This document shows, piece after piece, positions 25,424 through 32,417 of a stretch of DNA of 57,501 bases. A program made the position numbers and the translations under genes. The DNA comes from Nitrospirae bacterium MYbin3 (GTDB lineage Bacteria; Nitrospirota; Thermodesulfovibrionia; Thermodesulfovibrionales; Dissulfurispiraceae): NCBI GenBank assembly GCA_002753335.1, contig PEAD01000020.1, positions 1-57,501 of the forward strand. The letters run 5' to 3'. Below the pieces are notes generated by a model. The model saw nothing but the letters and a program-made list of their open reading frames with translations, did not search any database and was not told where the DNA came from. Positions within the stretch are counted from its first letter, which is position 1. Each line of letters begins with the position of its first letter.

Positions 25424-25850
25424 CGTAAAAAGTCCTGATCATCTCCGTAACAGCGGCGCCGTATTTTTCGATCTTTTTCTTTCCAAAGCCTCTGATGGCC
25501 TTCAATGCCTCAAGGCTGCGGGGCGTGTTCTTGATAATATCCTTAAGTTCCCTGTTGGTTGCCACTATATATGTCGGCACGCCTTCTTTCTCTGCCTGTT
25601 CCCTGCGCCATTGCTTGAGCCGGTCAAACAGCAGCTTTTCGGCTTCATTCATGCCTTCGTGTTCGCCGCCTTCAGCCTTTTCAAGCACAGTATCGTACTC
25701 GAGAAACACCGTCCAGCTTGGGTTTCCTTCGTGGATAAAAAATTCTGTCCTAAAACTTTTCACCTGCTTGTTAAGGCAGAAATCGTTCAGTATTTCCTCG
25801 CTGAACGATTTGGTTGCAGAATCATAGGGTATGGTCAGTATTTTAAACAT
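25401..25850 (-). CDS. HRDC-domain protein, DGR accessory
   Basis: The 149-residue protein has an N-terminal region (MFKILTIPYDSATKSFSEEI, then SFRTEFFIHEGNPSWTVFLEY) and a C-terminal HRDC nucleic-acid-binding domain (LFDRLKQWRREQAEKEGVPT, YIVATNRELKDI, LEALKAIRGFGKKKIEKYG). Proteins of this build are known accessory genes of DGRs in several phyla, where they sit between target and reverse transcriptase; their function is unproven. The last five residues come from the dispersed repeat, so the original C-terminus may have been replaced. Confidence 0.85.
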   Translation of the reverse strand: MFKILTIPYDSATKSFSEEILNDFCLNKQVKSFRTEFFIHEGNPSWTVFLEYDTVLEKAEGGEHEGMNEAEKLLFDRLKQWRREQAEKEGVPTYIVATNRELKDIIKNTPRSLEALKAIRGFGKKKIEKYGAAVTEMIRTFYAPSTSSG

Positions 25851-25870
25851 GGCTTAAAGACAAAGACTGC

Positions 25871-25883
25871 GGGGCTCTGCCCC
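25871..25883. other. Short GC hairpin downstream of the variable repeat
   Basis: GGGGC-TCT-GCCCC lies about 70 bp beyond the VR on the minus strand. Some DGRs need a hairpin or cruciform just downstream of VR for homing; this one is further away and shorter than the described cases, so the link is tentative. Confidence 0.3.
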
Positions 25884-25939
25884 TGCACCCCGAAAGAATA
25901 TAAAAAACAGCAAAAGGTAAAAAGGTAAGAATCCAAAAA

Positions 25940-26968
25940 CTAAGGAGTCCTGGCGAGGCGGATGCCAAGAAAGCCGTACCTGTAGCCCGGATTGTCGAAG
26001 TTGCGAAGGGCTGACCGAACAAACCCCGCGTTGTCGTCCCAGCTGCCGCCACGATACACCCGGTAGGAGCCGCTCGAAGGCCCCGTAGGATTGTTCCTCG
26101 GACTGTTGCTGTAATAATTATCTGCCTTCCAGTCCTGCACCCATTCCCATACATTGCCGCTCATATCATATATACCGAGTCCGTTCGGCGCTTTTGTTCC
26201 AACCTGATGCGTCTTGCTGCCGGAGTTTGAACTATACCACGCTACACTGTCAACATCATTGCCACCGGAATATTTCTCGCTCTTGCCTCCACTCCTTGCA
26301 GCATATTCCCATTCGGCTTCTGTAGGCAATCTGTATTTGCCGCCGCCTGAACGGCTGTTTAGTCTGCTTATAAATTCCTGAACATCATTCCAACTGACAT
26401 TCTCCACAGGGCAGTTATCGCCGCAGTTCTTGAAGTGCGATGGATTATTTCCCATCACCGCCTGCCATTGCCCTTGTGTCACTTCATACTTGCCTATGTA
26501 ATAATCATCTACACAAACCTCATGCACAGGCTTTTCATCATCGTAACATTCACTCGTCCAGCTTCCGCATCCCATCTGATAACAGCCGCCTTTGACAAAC
26601 ACAAGCTCCATGCCGGTCGCAGAGTCTTTGATGAGCTTGCCGCCTGCAACAACCTCAAAATCGGCGCTTCCTGAATAGCCGCGCGAAAAGTCCTGAAGCA
26701 CATTCCAATATATCTTCTTTTTCTTTCCTGTTTTTGTCTTGCCGTAATCTCCTGTAAGATGCAGCTTTTCTGCGGAATAGTCCCTGCCCTTGACGGTTAT
26801 CGTAACGCTCACCTCGGCATCTTCATTGTATTCGCCCTCAAGGTCGTATTCCATAAGCATGCGGTTGCCCTGCTGCCGGACATCGAGGTTCTTGACCTCT
26901 GCGGCAAAGGATAGACCGCACACTAATATGGACATAATTAAAAATGCGAAGAGTTTTACAGATTTCAC
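25940..26968 (-). CDS. DGR target: exported FGE-sulfatase/C-type-lectin-fold protein
   Basis: The 342-residue protein starts with a signal peptide (KSVKLFAFLIMSILVCGLSF, cleavage near residue 23), then a beta-rich domain (about 24-108) ending in KKKIYWNVLQDFSRG, then a formylglycine-generating-enzyme-like domain (about 112-342) with KGGCYQMGC, YYIGKYEVTQGQWQAVMG, YRLPTEAEWEYAARSG and GIYDMSGNVWEWVQDW. This C-type-lectin fold is the usual scaffold of DGR variable proteins. Residues 299-340 are encoded by the VR and include 14 residues changed relative to the template. The start is GTG, overlapping the toxin stop (GTGA), with GGAGGGG upstream. It probably binds a ligand in the periplasm or at the cell surface. 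Confidence 0.93.
   Translation of the reverse strand: MKSVKLFAFLIMSILVCGLSFAAEVKNLDVRQQGNRMLMEYDLEGEYNEDAEVSVTITVKGRDYSAEKLHLTGDYGKTKTGKKKKIYWNVLQDFSRGYSGSADFEVVAGGKLIKDSATGMELVFVKGGCYQMGCGSWTSECYDDEKPVHEVCVDDYYIGKYEVTQGQWQAVMGNNPSHFKNCGDNCPVENVSWNDVQEFISRLNSRSGGGKYRLPTEAEWEYAARSGGKSEKYSGGNDVDSVAWYSSNSGSKTHQVGTKAPNGLGIYDMSGNVWEWVQDWKADNYYSNSPRNNPTGPSSGSYRVYRGGSWDDNAGFVRSALRNFDNPGYRYGFLGIRLARTP
25950..26075 (-). repeat. DGR variable repeat (VR)
   Basis: The 126 bp encode the last part of the lectin-fold protein. Compared with the TR, 19 of 21 differences are at template adenines, changing asparagine (and AGG, GAC) codons into Tyr, Asp, Phe, Leu and Gly at residues 302, 305, 311, 312, 315, 316, 321, 324, 325, 328, 329 and 331-333. 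The two other changes are a silent CGC to CGG (residue 318) and TTC to ATC (residue 336) near the 3' end. Confidence 0.93.
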
Positions 26969-27243
26969 TTGTATGCCCCTCCACGATGATCTATTTCATA
27001 AACATAAAGCTCACCGGTATTCCTGTCAATTTTAAAAATGATACGAACATTACCGAGCCTCATTCTCATAAAACCCTTCCATTGTCCTTCGAGAGATTTT
27101 ATCTGGAGCTCTCTGAAAGGGACTATTCCCTGTTCGTCCACAGACAATGCAAGCCTTTTGATTTTAGTTCTGATTCGCTCACGAGTTGCATCATCTGAAC
27201 CTATAATGAACTTCTCGGCCTGTCTGCTGAACTTTAATTTCAC
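26965..27243 (-). CDS. RelE/ParE-family toxin
   Basis: The 92-residue protein has the RelE fold: KLKFSRQAEKFIIGSDDATR at the start, a central ELQIKSLEGQWKGFMRMRLG, and VRIIFKIDRNTGELYVYEID at the end with a final HRGGAYK. It is probably a ribosome-dependent mRNA interferase. Its start overlaps the antitoxin stop by 4 bp, and its stop overlaps the start of the DGR target gene by 4 bp, so translation of toxin and hypervariable protein is physically linked. Confidence 0.85.
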   Translation of the reverse strand: MKLKFSRQAEKFIIGSDDATRERIRTKIKRLALSVDEQGIVPFRELQIKSLEGQWKGFMRMRLGNVRIIFKIDRNTGELYVYEIDHRGGAYK

Positions 27244-27506
27244 TTCATTACCCAGTCTGTCATGTCTTTAAAATCAGATTTTTTGTATTTGGCCGGAGTG
27301 CCGTAATTACCCTCTATCTCTTGCATCTCTTTCTTTGATACCGGCGGAACCAAAACCTCATATAACCCTAACCGCTCTTCGCGTATTGCATCACGAACAC
27401 TCTCCCTGATTATTTTTCTCAATACCTTTTCAGCAACTACCATTTGATTGCCTCCTCTGTAAAATATGCCCTGTTCCGCCTTTGAAAAATCATATTCTTT
27501 TTTCAT
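27240..27506 (-). CDS. Antitoxin partner of the RelE-type toxin
   Basis: The 88-residue protein starts KKEYDFSKAEQGIFYRGGNQ, a sequence common in antitoxins of this class, followed by a helical region (KVLRKIIRESVRDAIREERL) and a C-terminal acidic segment SKKEMQEIEGNYGTPAKYKK. The domain family was not firmly identified. It lies 34 bp after the caspase gene and overlaps the toxin gene by 4 bp. Confidence 0.75.
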   Translation of the reverse strand: MKKEYDFSKAEQGIFYRGGNQMVVAEKVLRKIIRESVRDAIREERLGLYEVLVPPVSKKEMQEIEGNYGTPAKYKKSDFKDMTDWVMK

Positions 27507-27540
27507 ATCAACTCATTCACCCTTCCAAGCTTCTACCCTT

Positions 27541-29241
27541 TTACTTCTTCAAAGTCACTATTACATCCGAGTCATGGCCGTTAACTACCGGCTCCTGCTC
27601 TCTGTTGTTCAGCCTGCCTGCCATGTACGGCACATGCTCTTTAAGATAGCTCCTGAGTTCGGCAATGGTTATTTTTTTGTCGCTGTTCTTGTCAGCTTCG
27701 CCCTGCAAGGCCTTGAAGAAATAATAGGTGAAAAGCGAATGCTTCATGTCCGGATACCAGTTTGAGACCTGCCCTATGGCCGCGCTGGTTATTATCACCG
27801 CGTTTGACGGCCCCCGATATTCCTTCTTCACCTGAACCATTGCGGGGCTCATGTTCTTAAAGAGCATTCCAACAGGAGAGTTGCCCGAAAAACAGGAGTC
27901 TAAAACTATCGTCATTTTTTTTGCATGCACCTTCGAGAGGTTGTTGTAAAAGGTCTGGAGTTTGTAGCCGTTTGCCTTTATGAATTCGGGATTCGCGTCA
28001 ACAGGCACAAAATAGGCCTCTGTGCTGTCAAGATCCGGCGCGCCGTGGCCGGCGTAATAAATAAACACCTTTGACGCACCGCTCTTTACAAATTTGTAGA
28101 GCCTGCCCTTGGGATCGTTTTCGGTTCCGAAGAGTTCATTGAATTTAGCAACCGTAGCGTCCTCGGCATAAAGTATGTTCATAGGGTCATAGCCGAAGGT
28201 CTTTATAAGATACTCCTTCATGATGCGTGCGTCCCTGTCCGCAAATTCCACATTCGGAAGGCCTGAGGCCGAATAGTTCCTGTTGCCGATTATCACGGCA
28301 ACATCGTACTTGCCCGCCTTTTCGCCTTCGGGTATCTTGGTCTCTACATCTATGCTCAAGCCGCCCGCAGTCTGGATTTCATCTTTTTTACCTGTGTCCT
28401 CCGGCATTACCACAACAGGCCCAGCAATGCTTTTCTGCTGGGCATTCATCACCAGTTTGAGCGGTTCGGATTTGCCGAACTTCGGTCTGGACTCGTTTAT
28501 CTGAACCGTAAGAGGGATCTTCTCTCCAGCCTGAATGCGGGTGTTGGTATAGAACATAAACTTCAGATCTTTGAATTTGCCGGAGCGGATTGCGCCTATG
28601 TCAAAATGGGTGTGTCCGTCTCCTCCCATAAACACATTGTCCCCGGGCTTAATGTCAACCGATACTTCCCGCGCATCTCCGTAGCCCTTGTTCTGTACCC
28701 TGACCGTCAGCTCAACTATTTCCATAGGCTCGACCTTGCCGTTTCCGTTCTGGTCGTTAACCCCTATGTCAGCCACAATCAGCATTGGCGGCTCAAAAGC
28801 CTTTGTGCTGAAGGCTATACCCGGATGTTTTAAATCGAAACCATTAGCCTCTTTAAGAGCGATGCCAAAAACTGCCCTGCCTGAGAGAATTTCTTCGTCC
28901 GCTGCAAGCTCTATCTCCTTGGTAATACTCTGCCCTGCGCCAATCGTGCCTAAGCTTATGTCCCTGTCAAAGCGCAGGCCTTCTATCCGTCTGTCAGGTT
29001 TAATCTCTGCCCTCACATCAAAGGCATCGCCTGATCCGCTGTTTTTTATTTCGAGTATAAGCCTTCCGGTTTCGCCAGCATCAAGAATGTTGTTGCCGGA
29101 TGGCTCATTGAATTTTACGGTCGCAGACAGGTTCGGCGGCGCTGGAAATACATTGACATTCGCAGACCTCTTTTCGGCAAAACCTTCTGCCGCAGAGATC
29201 AGCAATGCCGCACAAACAAAAACAAGCAATTCCCTCTTCAT
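27541..29241 (-). CDS. Exported caspase-like (peptidase C14) protein with beta-sandwich repeats
   Basis: From the ATG at 29241, preceded by GGGAGG, the protein has 566 residues. A signal peptide (KRELLVFVCAALLISAAEGF) is followed by two CARDB-like domains: one around 28-150 (GNNILDAGETGRLILEIKNS), another around 155-260 (DQNGNGKVEPMEIVELTVRV). The C-terminal caspase domain (about 320-560) has AVIIGNRNYSASGLPNVEFA, the catalytic histidine in FIYYAGHGAPD and the catalytic cysteine in IVLDSCFSGNSP. It therefore looks active, probably cleaving after basic residues as prokaryotic metacaspase/orthocaspase relatives do. It is the first gene of the caspase-toxin-DGR array. Confidence 0.9.
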   Translation of the reverse strand: MKRELLVFVCAALLISAAEGFAEKRSANVNVFPAPPNLSATVKFNEPSGNNILDAGETGRLILEIKNSGSGDAFDVRAEIKPDRRIEGLRFDRDISLGTIGAGQSITKEIELAADEEILSGRAVFGIALKEANGFDLKHPGIAFSTKAFEPPMLIVADIGVNDQNGNGKVEPMEIVELTVRVQNKGYGDAREVSVDIKPGDNVFMGGDGHTHFDIGAIRSGKFKDLKFMFYTNTRIQAGEKIPLTVQINESRPKFGKSEPLKLVMNAQQKSIAGPVVVMPEDTGKKDEIQTAGGLSIDVETKIPEGEKAGKYDVAVIIGNRNYSASGLPNVEFADRDARIMKEYLIKTFGYDPMNILYAEDATVAKFNELFGTENDPKGRLYKFVKSGASKVFIYYAGHGAPDLDSTEAYFVPVDANPEFIKANGYKLQTFYNNLSKVHAKKMTIVLDSCFSGNSPVGMLFKNMSPAMVQVKKEYRGPSNAVIITSAAIGQVSNWYPDMKHSLFTYYFFKALQGEADKNSDKKITIAELRSYLKEHVPYMAGRLNNREQEPVVNGHDSDVIVTLKK

Positions 29242-29360
29242 ATCAATACCTCCCACAGGTAACGGCTTGCAGAATATTAGCATTTTGTTAATGTCATGTA
29301 AAGGTAATTTTCACATTAATTCGGCACATTCGCTTGCTGTACACAAAATATTTTTTAGGG

Positions 29361-29366
29361 TATAAT
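29361..29366 (+). promoter_or_regulatory. TATAAT, candidate -10 of the hydrogenase operon
   Basis: Two TATAAT hexamers (29361-29366 and 29389-29394) lie between the divergent caspase and hydrogenase genes. GGAGGA precedes the small-subunit ATG. No convincing -35 at normal spacing was found. Confidence 0.4.
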
Positions 29367-29436
29367 TATCAAAATATCAAAATCACCTTATAATCACAAA
29401 ATCACCAGCAACCAAAAAAAATCGTAGGAGGAAGCC

Positions 29437-30438
29437 ATGACAGCAAAGCCTAAACTAAGCATGTACTGGGCTGCATCATGCGGAGGGTGTGAGATCGCCC
29501 TTGTAAACATCAACGAAAAGATTCTGGATGTTGATGCGGCGTTTGATTTTATGTTCTGCCCATGTCTGCTCGACACCAAGTACAAGGACATAGAAGCACT
29601 GCCTGATGGAGACATTTTGATTACGCTCTTCAACGGAGCTATCAGGACTACCGAAAACGAGCATATGGCAAAACTGCTGCGCAAAAAATCTAAGCTGCTC
29701 ATCGCATTTGGATCATGCGCATCTGAAGGCTGCATACCGGGACTTGCAAATCTCAGCACAAAGAAAGACGTTTTTAAAACATGCTACCTCGACAACCCAA
29801 GCATAGACAACCCTTCGGGCATAACTCCACAAACGGAAACAAATGTGCCTGAAGGCAAGATAACCATTCCAGCCTTTTACGACTCTGTCAAAACTTTAGC
29901 GCAGACTGTTGATGTGGACTATTTCATACCCGGATGCCCGCCAGAACCTCACCAAATATGGGCAGTTGTAGAGACGGTCTTGAATATTCTTAAATCAGGC
30001 GCTCCACTGCCCCCAAAAGGAACCGTTCTAGGCGGAGGAAAATCCTCGGTTTGCGAAGAGTGTGAGCGCAAAAAAGAGGACAAAAAAATAACAGGCTTCC
30101 GCAGAACCTATGAGTTCATTCCGAACAGAGAGCAATGCCTGCTCGAACAGGGAGTTGTCTGCATGGGCATCGCCACAAGAGACGGATGCGGTGCGCTATG
30201 CCCAAAGGTGAACATGCCCTGCACCGGCTGCTACGGCCCGCCTGAAGGAGTGCTGGATCAGGGCGCAAAAATGGTTGCCGCGCTTGGCTCAATCATTGAT
30301 ATCGGTGACCTGAAAGGCATGAAGGAAGATGATATAGACAAAAAAATCGATGAAATAATAAGCACGATTCCGGATTTCGCAGGCACCTTCTATAAATACA
30401 GCCTGCCGGGATCCATTATGAAAGGGAGGGTTTCATGA
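29437..30438 (+). CDS. mvhG: Group 3 [NiFe] hydrogenase small subunit (MvhG-like)
   Basis: The 333-residue protein has the proximal-cluster motifs WAASCGGCEIALVNI (about residues 9-23), GSCASEGCIPG and IPGCPPEPHQIWAV, and a C-terminal cysteine-rich region (SVCEECERKK, CLLEQGVVCMG, CGALCPKVNMPCTGCYG) for further [4Fe-4S] clusters. There is no twin-arginine signal, so it is cytosolic. It passes electrons from the NiFe site of the large subunit to MvhD and HdrA. It overlaps the large-subunit gene by 4 bp. Confidence 0.92.
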   Translation: MTAKPKLSMYWAASCGGCEIALVNINEKILDVDAAFDFMFCPCLLDTKYKDIEALPDGDILITLFNGAIRTTENEHMAKLLRKKSKLLIAFGSCASEGCIPGLANLSTKKDVFKTCYLDNPSIDNPSGITPQTETNVPEGKITIPAFYDSVKTLAQTVDVDYFIPGCPPEPHQIWAVVETVLNILKSGAPLPPKGTVLGGGKSSVCEECERKKEDKKITGFRRTYEFIPNREQCLLEQGVVCMGIATRDGCGALCPKVNMPCTGCYGPPEGVLDQGAKMVAALGSIIDIGDLKGMKEDDIDKKIDEIISTIPDFAGTFYKYSLPGSIMKGRVS

Positions 30439-31931
30439 CCACGCAAGCAAAAAGAATAACCATCGATCCCATCACAAGACTGGAAGGACACGGGAAGATA
30501 GAAATATTCCTGAACGACGAAGGAGACGTTGCCAACACTTATTTTCAGGTTCCAGAACTGCGCGGCTTTGAGCAGTTCTGCGTGGGCAGACAGGCCGAAG
30601 ACCTGCCTGTCATAATGAACCGAATATGCGGTGTCTGACCCGAGGCACACCACATGGCGTCAGTTAAGGCGCTGGACGGAGTCTTCGGAGTAACACCAAC
30701 ATCAGCAGGCTCAAAGGTCAGAGAGCTTGTCTATATGGCCTTCTATGTTACGGACCATGCAACACATTTCTATGCATTGGGAGGCCCTGATTTCATAGTA
30801 GGCCCTGATGCTCCCCCTTCAGAAAGAAATATTCTTGGAGTGGTCAGGAAAGTCGGCCTTGATATAGGCAAGCAGGTTATCGATTGCCGAGCGCGCAACC
30901 ACCATATAATAAAGATGCTTGGCGGCAGAGGCGTTCACCCTGCAGCTGGACAGCCGGGTGGATGGAGCAAGCCGGTATCTGAAGAGGAGCGCAAGGAAAT
31001 AGAAGAGATTGCACGCAAGAACGTTGATTTTGCGCTTTTCTCGCTCAAGGCATTTGACGATATAGTGCTCAAGAACCCGCAGTATCTCGAACTTGTAACA
31101 TCCGACATTTATCTGCACAAAACCTATTACATGGGCACTGTTGATGAAAAAAATAGGCCTAATTTCTTTAACGGCATGATCCGAGTTGTCGATCCTGAAG
31201 GCAAGGAGTTCTTGAAATACCATCCTTCGGAATATACCAAGCATATCGCTGAGCATGTTGAGAGCTGGACATACCTTAAATATCCATATCTCAAAAAAAT
31301 CGGGTGGAAAGGCTTTGTTGACGGAATGGACAGCGGCGTGTATGCGGCAACACCTCTTGCACGCCTGAATGTAGCAGACAGCATGGCCACGCCAAAGGCG
31401 CAGGAGCATTACGAGCGTTTCTTCGAAACCTTCGGCTCTAAAAAAATTAATGGGCGGTATCAGCCGGTGCATCACCGCCTCGCAACACATTGGGCAAGGC
31501 TCATAGAATTATTGTACGCTGCTGAACACATGCTCGAACTGGCAACCGATCCAGAAATAACCTCTCCGGATGTCAGAACGATACCGACTTCCATTAAAGG
31601 CGAAGGCGTCGGCAGTGTTGAAGCTCCGAGAGGCACGCTTACACATCATTACATCACAGACGATAAAGGTGTTATAACAAAAGCAAACCTGATTGTTGCA
31701 ACAACAAACAACTATGCGGTCATGACAATGTCGATCAAGCGGGCGGCTGAAAAGCTCATAACAAAAGGCAAGATAGTTGAAGAGGGAATCCTGAACAGGA
31801 TAGAGATGGCCTTCAGGCTTTACGATCCTTGCCTGTCCTGCGCAACCCATTCACTGCCGGGCAAGATGCCTATGACTGTGAACATTCGTAATAGCAGCGG
31901 CGAAGTGATAAGGTCATTTAAAAGAGGTTGA
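30435..31931 (+). CDS. mvhA: Group 3 [NiFe] hydrogenase large subunit, probable selenoprotein (MvhA-like)
   Basis: The frame is 498 residues if the TGA at 30636-30638 is read. It falls in NRICGV-TGA-PEAHHMASV, exactly the second cysteine of the N-terminal nickel-binding motif RxCGxCxxxH, so it probably encodes selenocysteine. The C-terminal pair is normal cysteine, DPCLSCATHSL, followed by a 24-residue tail that the protease gene next door would remove. The protein splits or activates H2 with MvhG. A stem-loop with a bulge (30658-30678) lies 19 nt after the TGA. Without Sec the product would stop after 67 residues. A pseudogene is possible but less likely, since everything else is intact. Confidence 0.88.
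30658..30678 (+). promoter_or_regulatory. Candidate bacterial SECIS stem-loop
   Basis: CGTCAG (30658-30663) pairs with CTGGACG (30672-30678), with one bulged G, around an 8-base loop TTAAGGCG. The position fits bacterial SECIS elements. The loop does not begin with the conserved G, so this is only a candidate. Confidence 0.35.
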
Positions 31932-32407
31932 TGAAAACTATCGTAATAGGCCTGGGCAACCCCATACTCACCGACGACAGTGTGGGTATAAAGGTGGCGC
32001 GTGAACTGAAAGCGCGGTTGTCTGACGATTGCGAAGACGCAGAGATTGTTGAAGTTTACGCAGGCGGCATTCGGCTTATAGATGTGCTTAAAGGCTATGA
32101 TAGGGCAATCATCATAGACGCTATGGTTACAGGAGAGCATGAACCCGGAACCATACACCGTTTCTCTTCCTCAAACCTGACCTCTACAAGGAACGCGATG
32201 TCAATGCATGACCTTGATCTTCCGGGCGCACTCGAACTGGGCAGAATGCTCGGAATACCTTTGCCAGAAGATTTCAGGATATGGGGGATAGAAGCCCATG
32301 ATGTAGAGACCTTCAGCGAAGAGCTTACAGAGAGGGTTGCGTGTTCAGTGCATCCTGTTGTTGAAGAAGTTATTGAAGAGTTATCATCGGTCACCCAATA
32401 TATTTAA
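31931..32407 (+). CDS. Hydrogenase maturation protease
   Basis: The 158-residue HyaD/HycI-family endopeptidase starts KTIVIGLGNPILTDDSVGIK, whose aspartate binds nickel; further ligands are in EVYAGGIRLIDVLKG and SMHDLDLPGALELG. It cleaves the C-terminal tail of the large subunit after nickel insertion. The ATG overlaps the large-subunit stop (TGATG), with AAAGAGG upstream. Specific service to the neighbouring mvhA is inferred from position. Confidence 0.93.
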   Translation: MKTIVIGLGNPILTDDSVGIKVARELKARLSDDCEDAEIVEVYAGGIRLIDVLKGYDRAIIIDAMVTGEHEPGTIHRFSSSNLTSTRNAMSMHDLDLPGALELGRMLGIPLPEDFRIWGIEAHDVETFSEELTERVACSVHPVVEEVIEELSSVTQYI

Positions 32408-32417
32408 GGGGGTTTTT

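Noticed and set aside
28688-29365. 225-residue plus-strand frame opposite the caspase gene
   Set aside because: Serine- and proline-rich shadow of the CARDB region.
30435-30638. Treating mvhA as a 67-residue fragment plus a separate 425-residue protein from 30654
   Set aside because: The two frames are continuous apart from TGA at the conserved Cys codon; splitting would destroy the nickel site of an otherwise intact enzyme.
30819-31490. 223-residue minus-strand frame opposite mvhA
   Set aside because: Shadow of the conserved large subunit.
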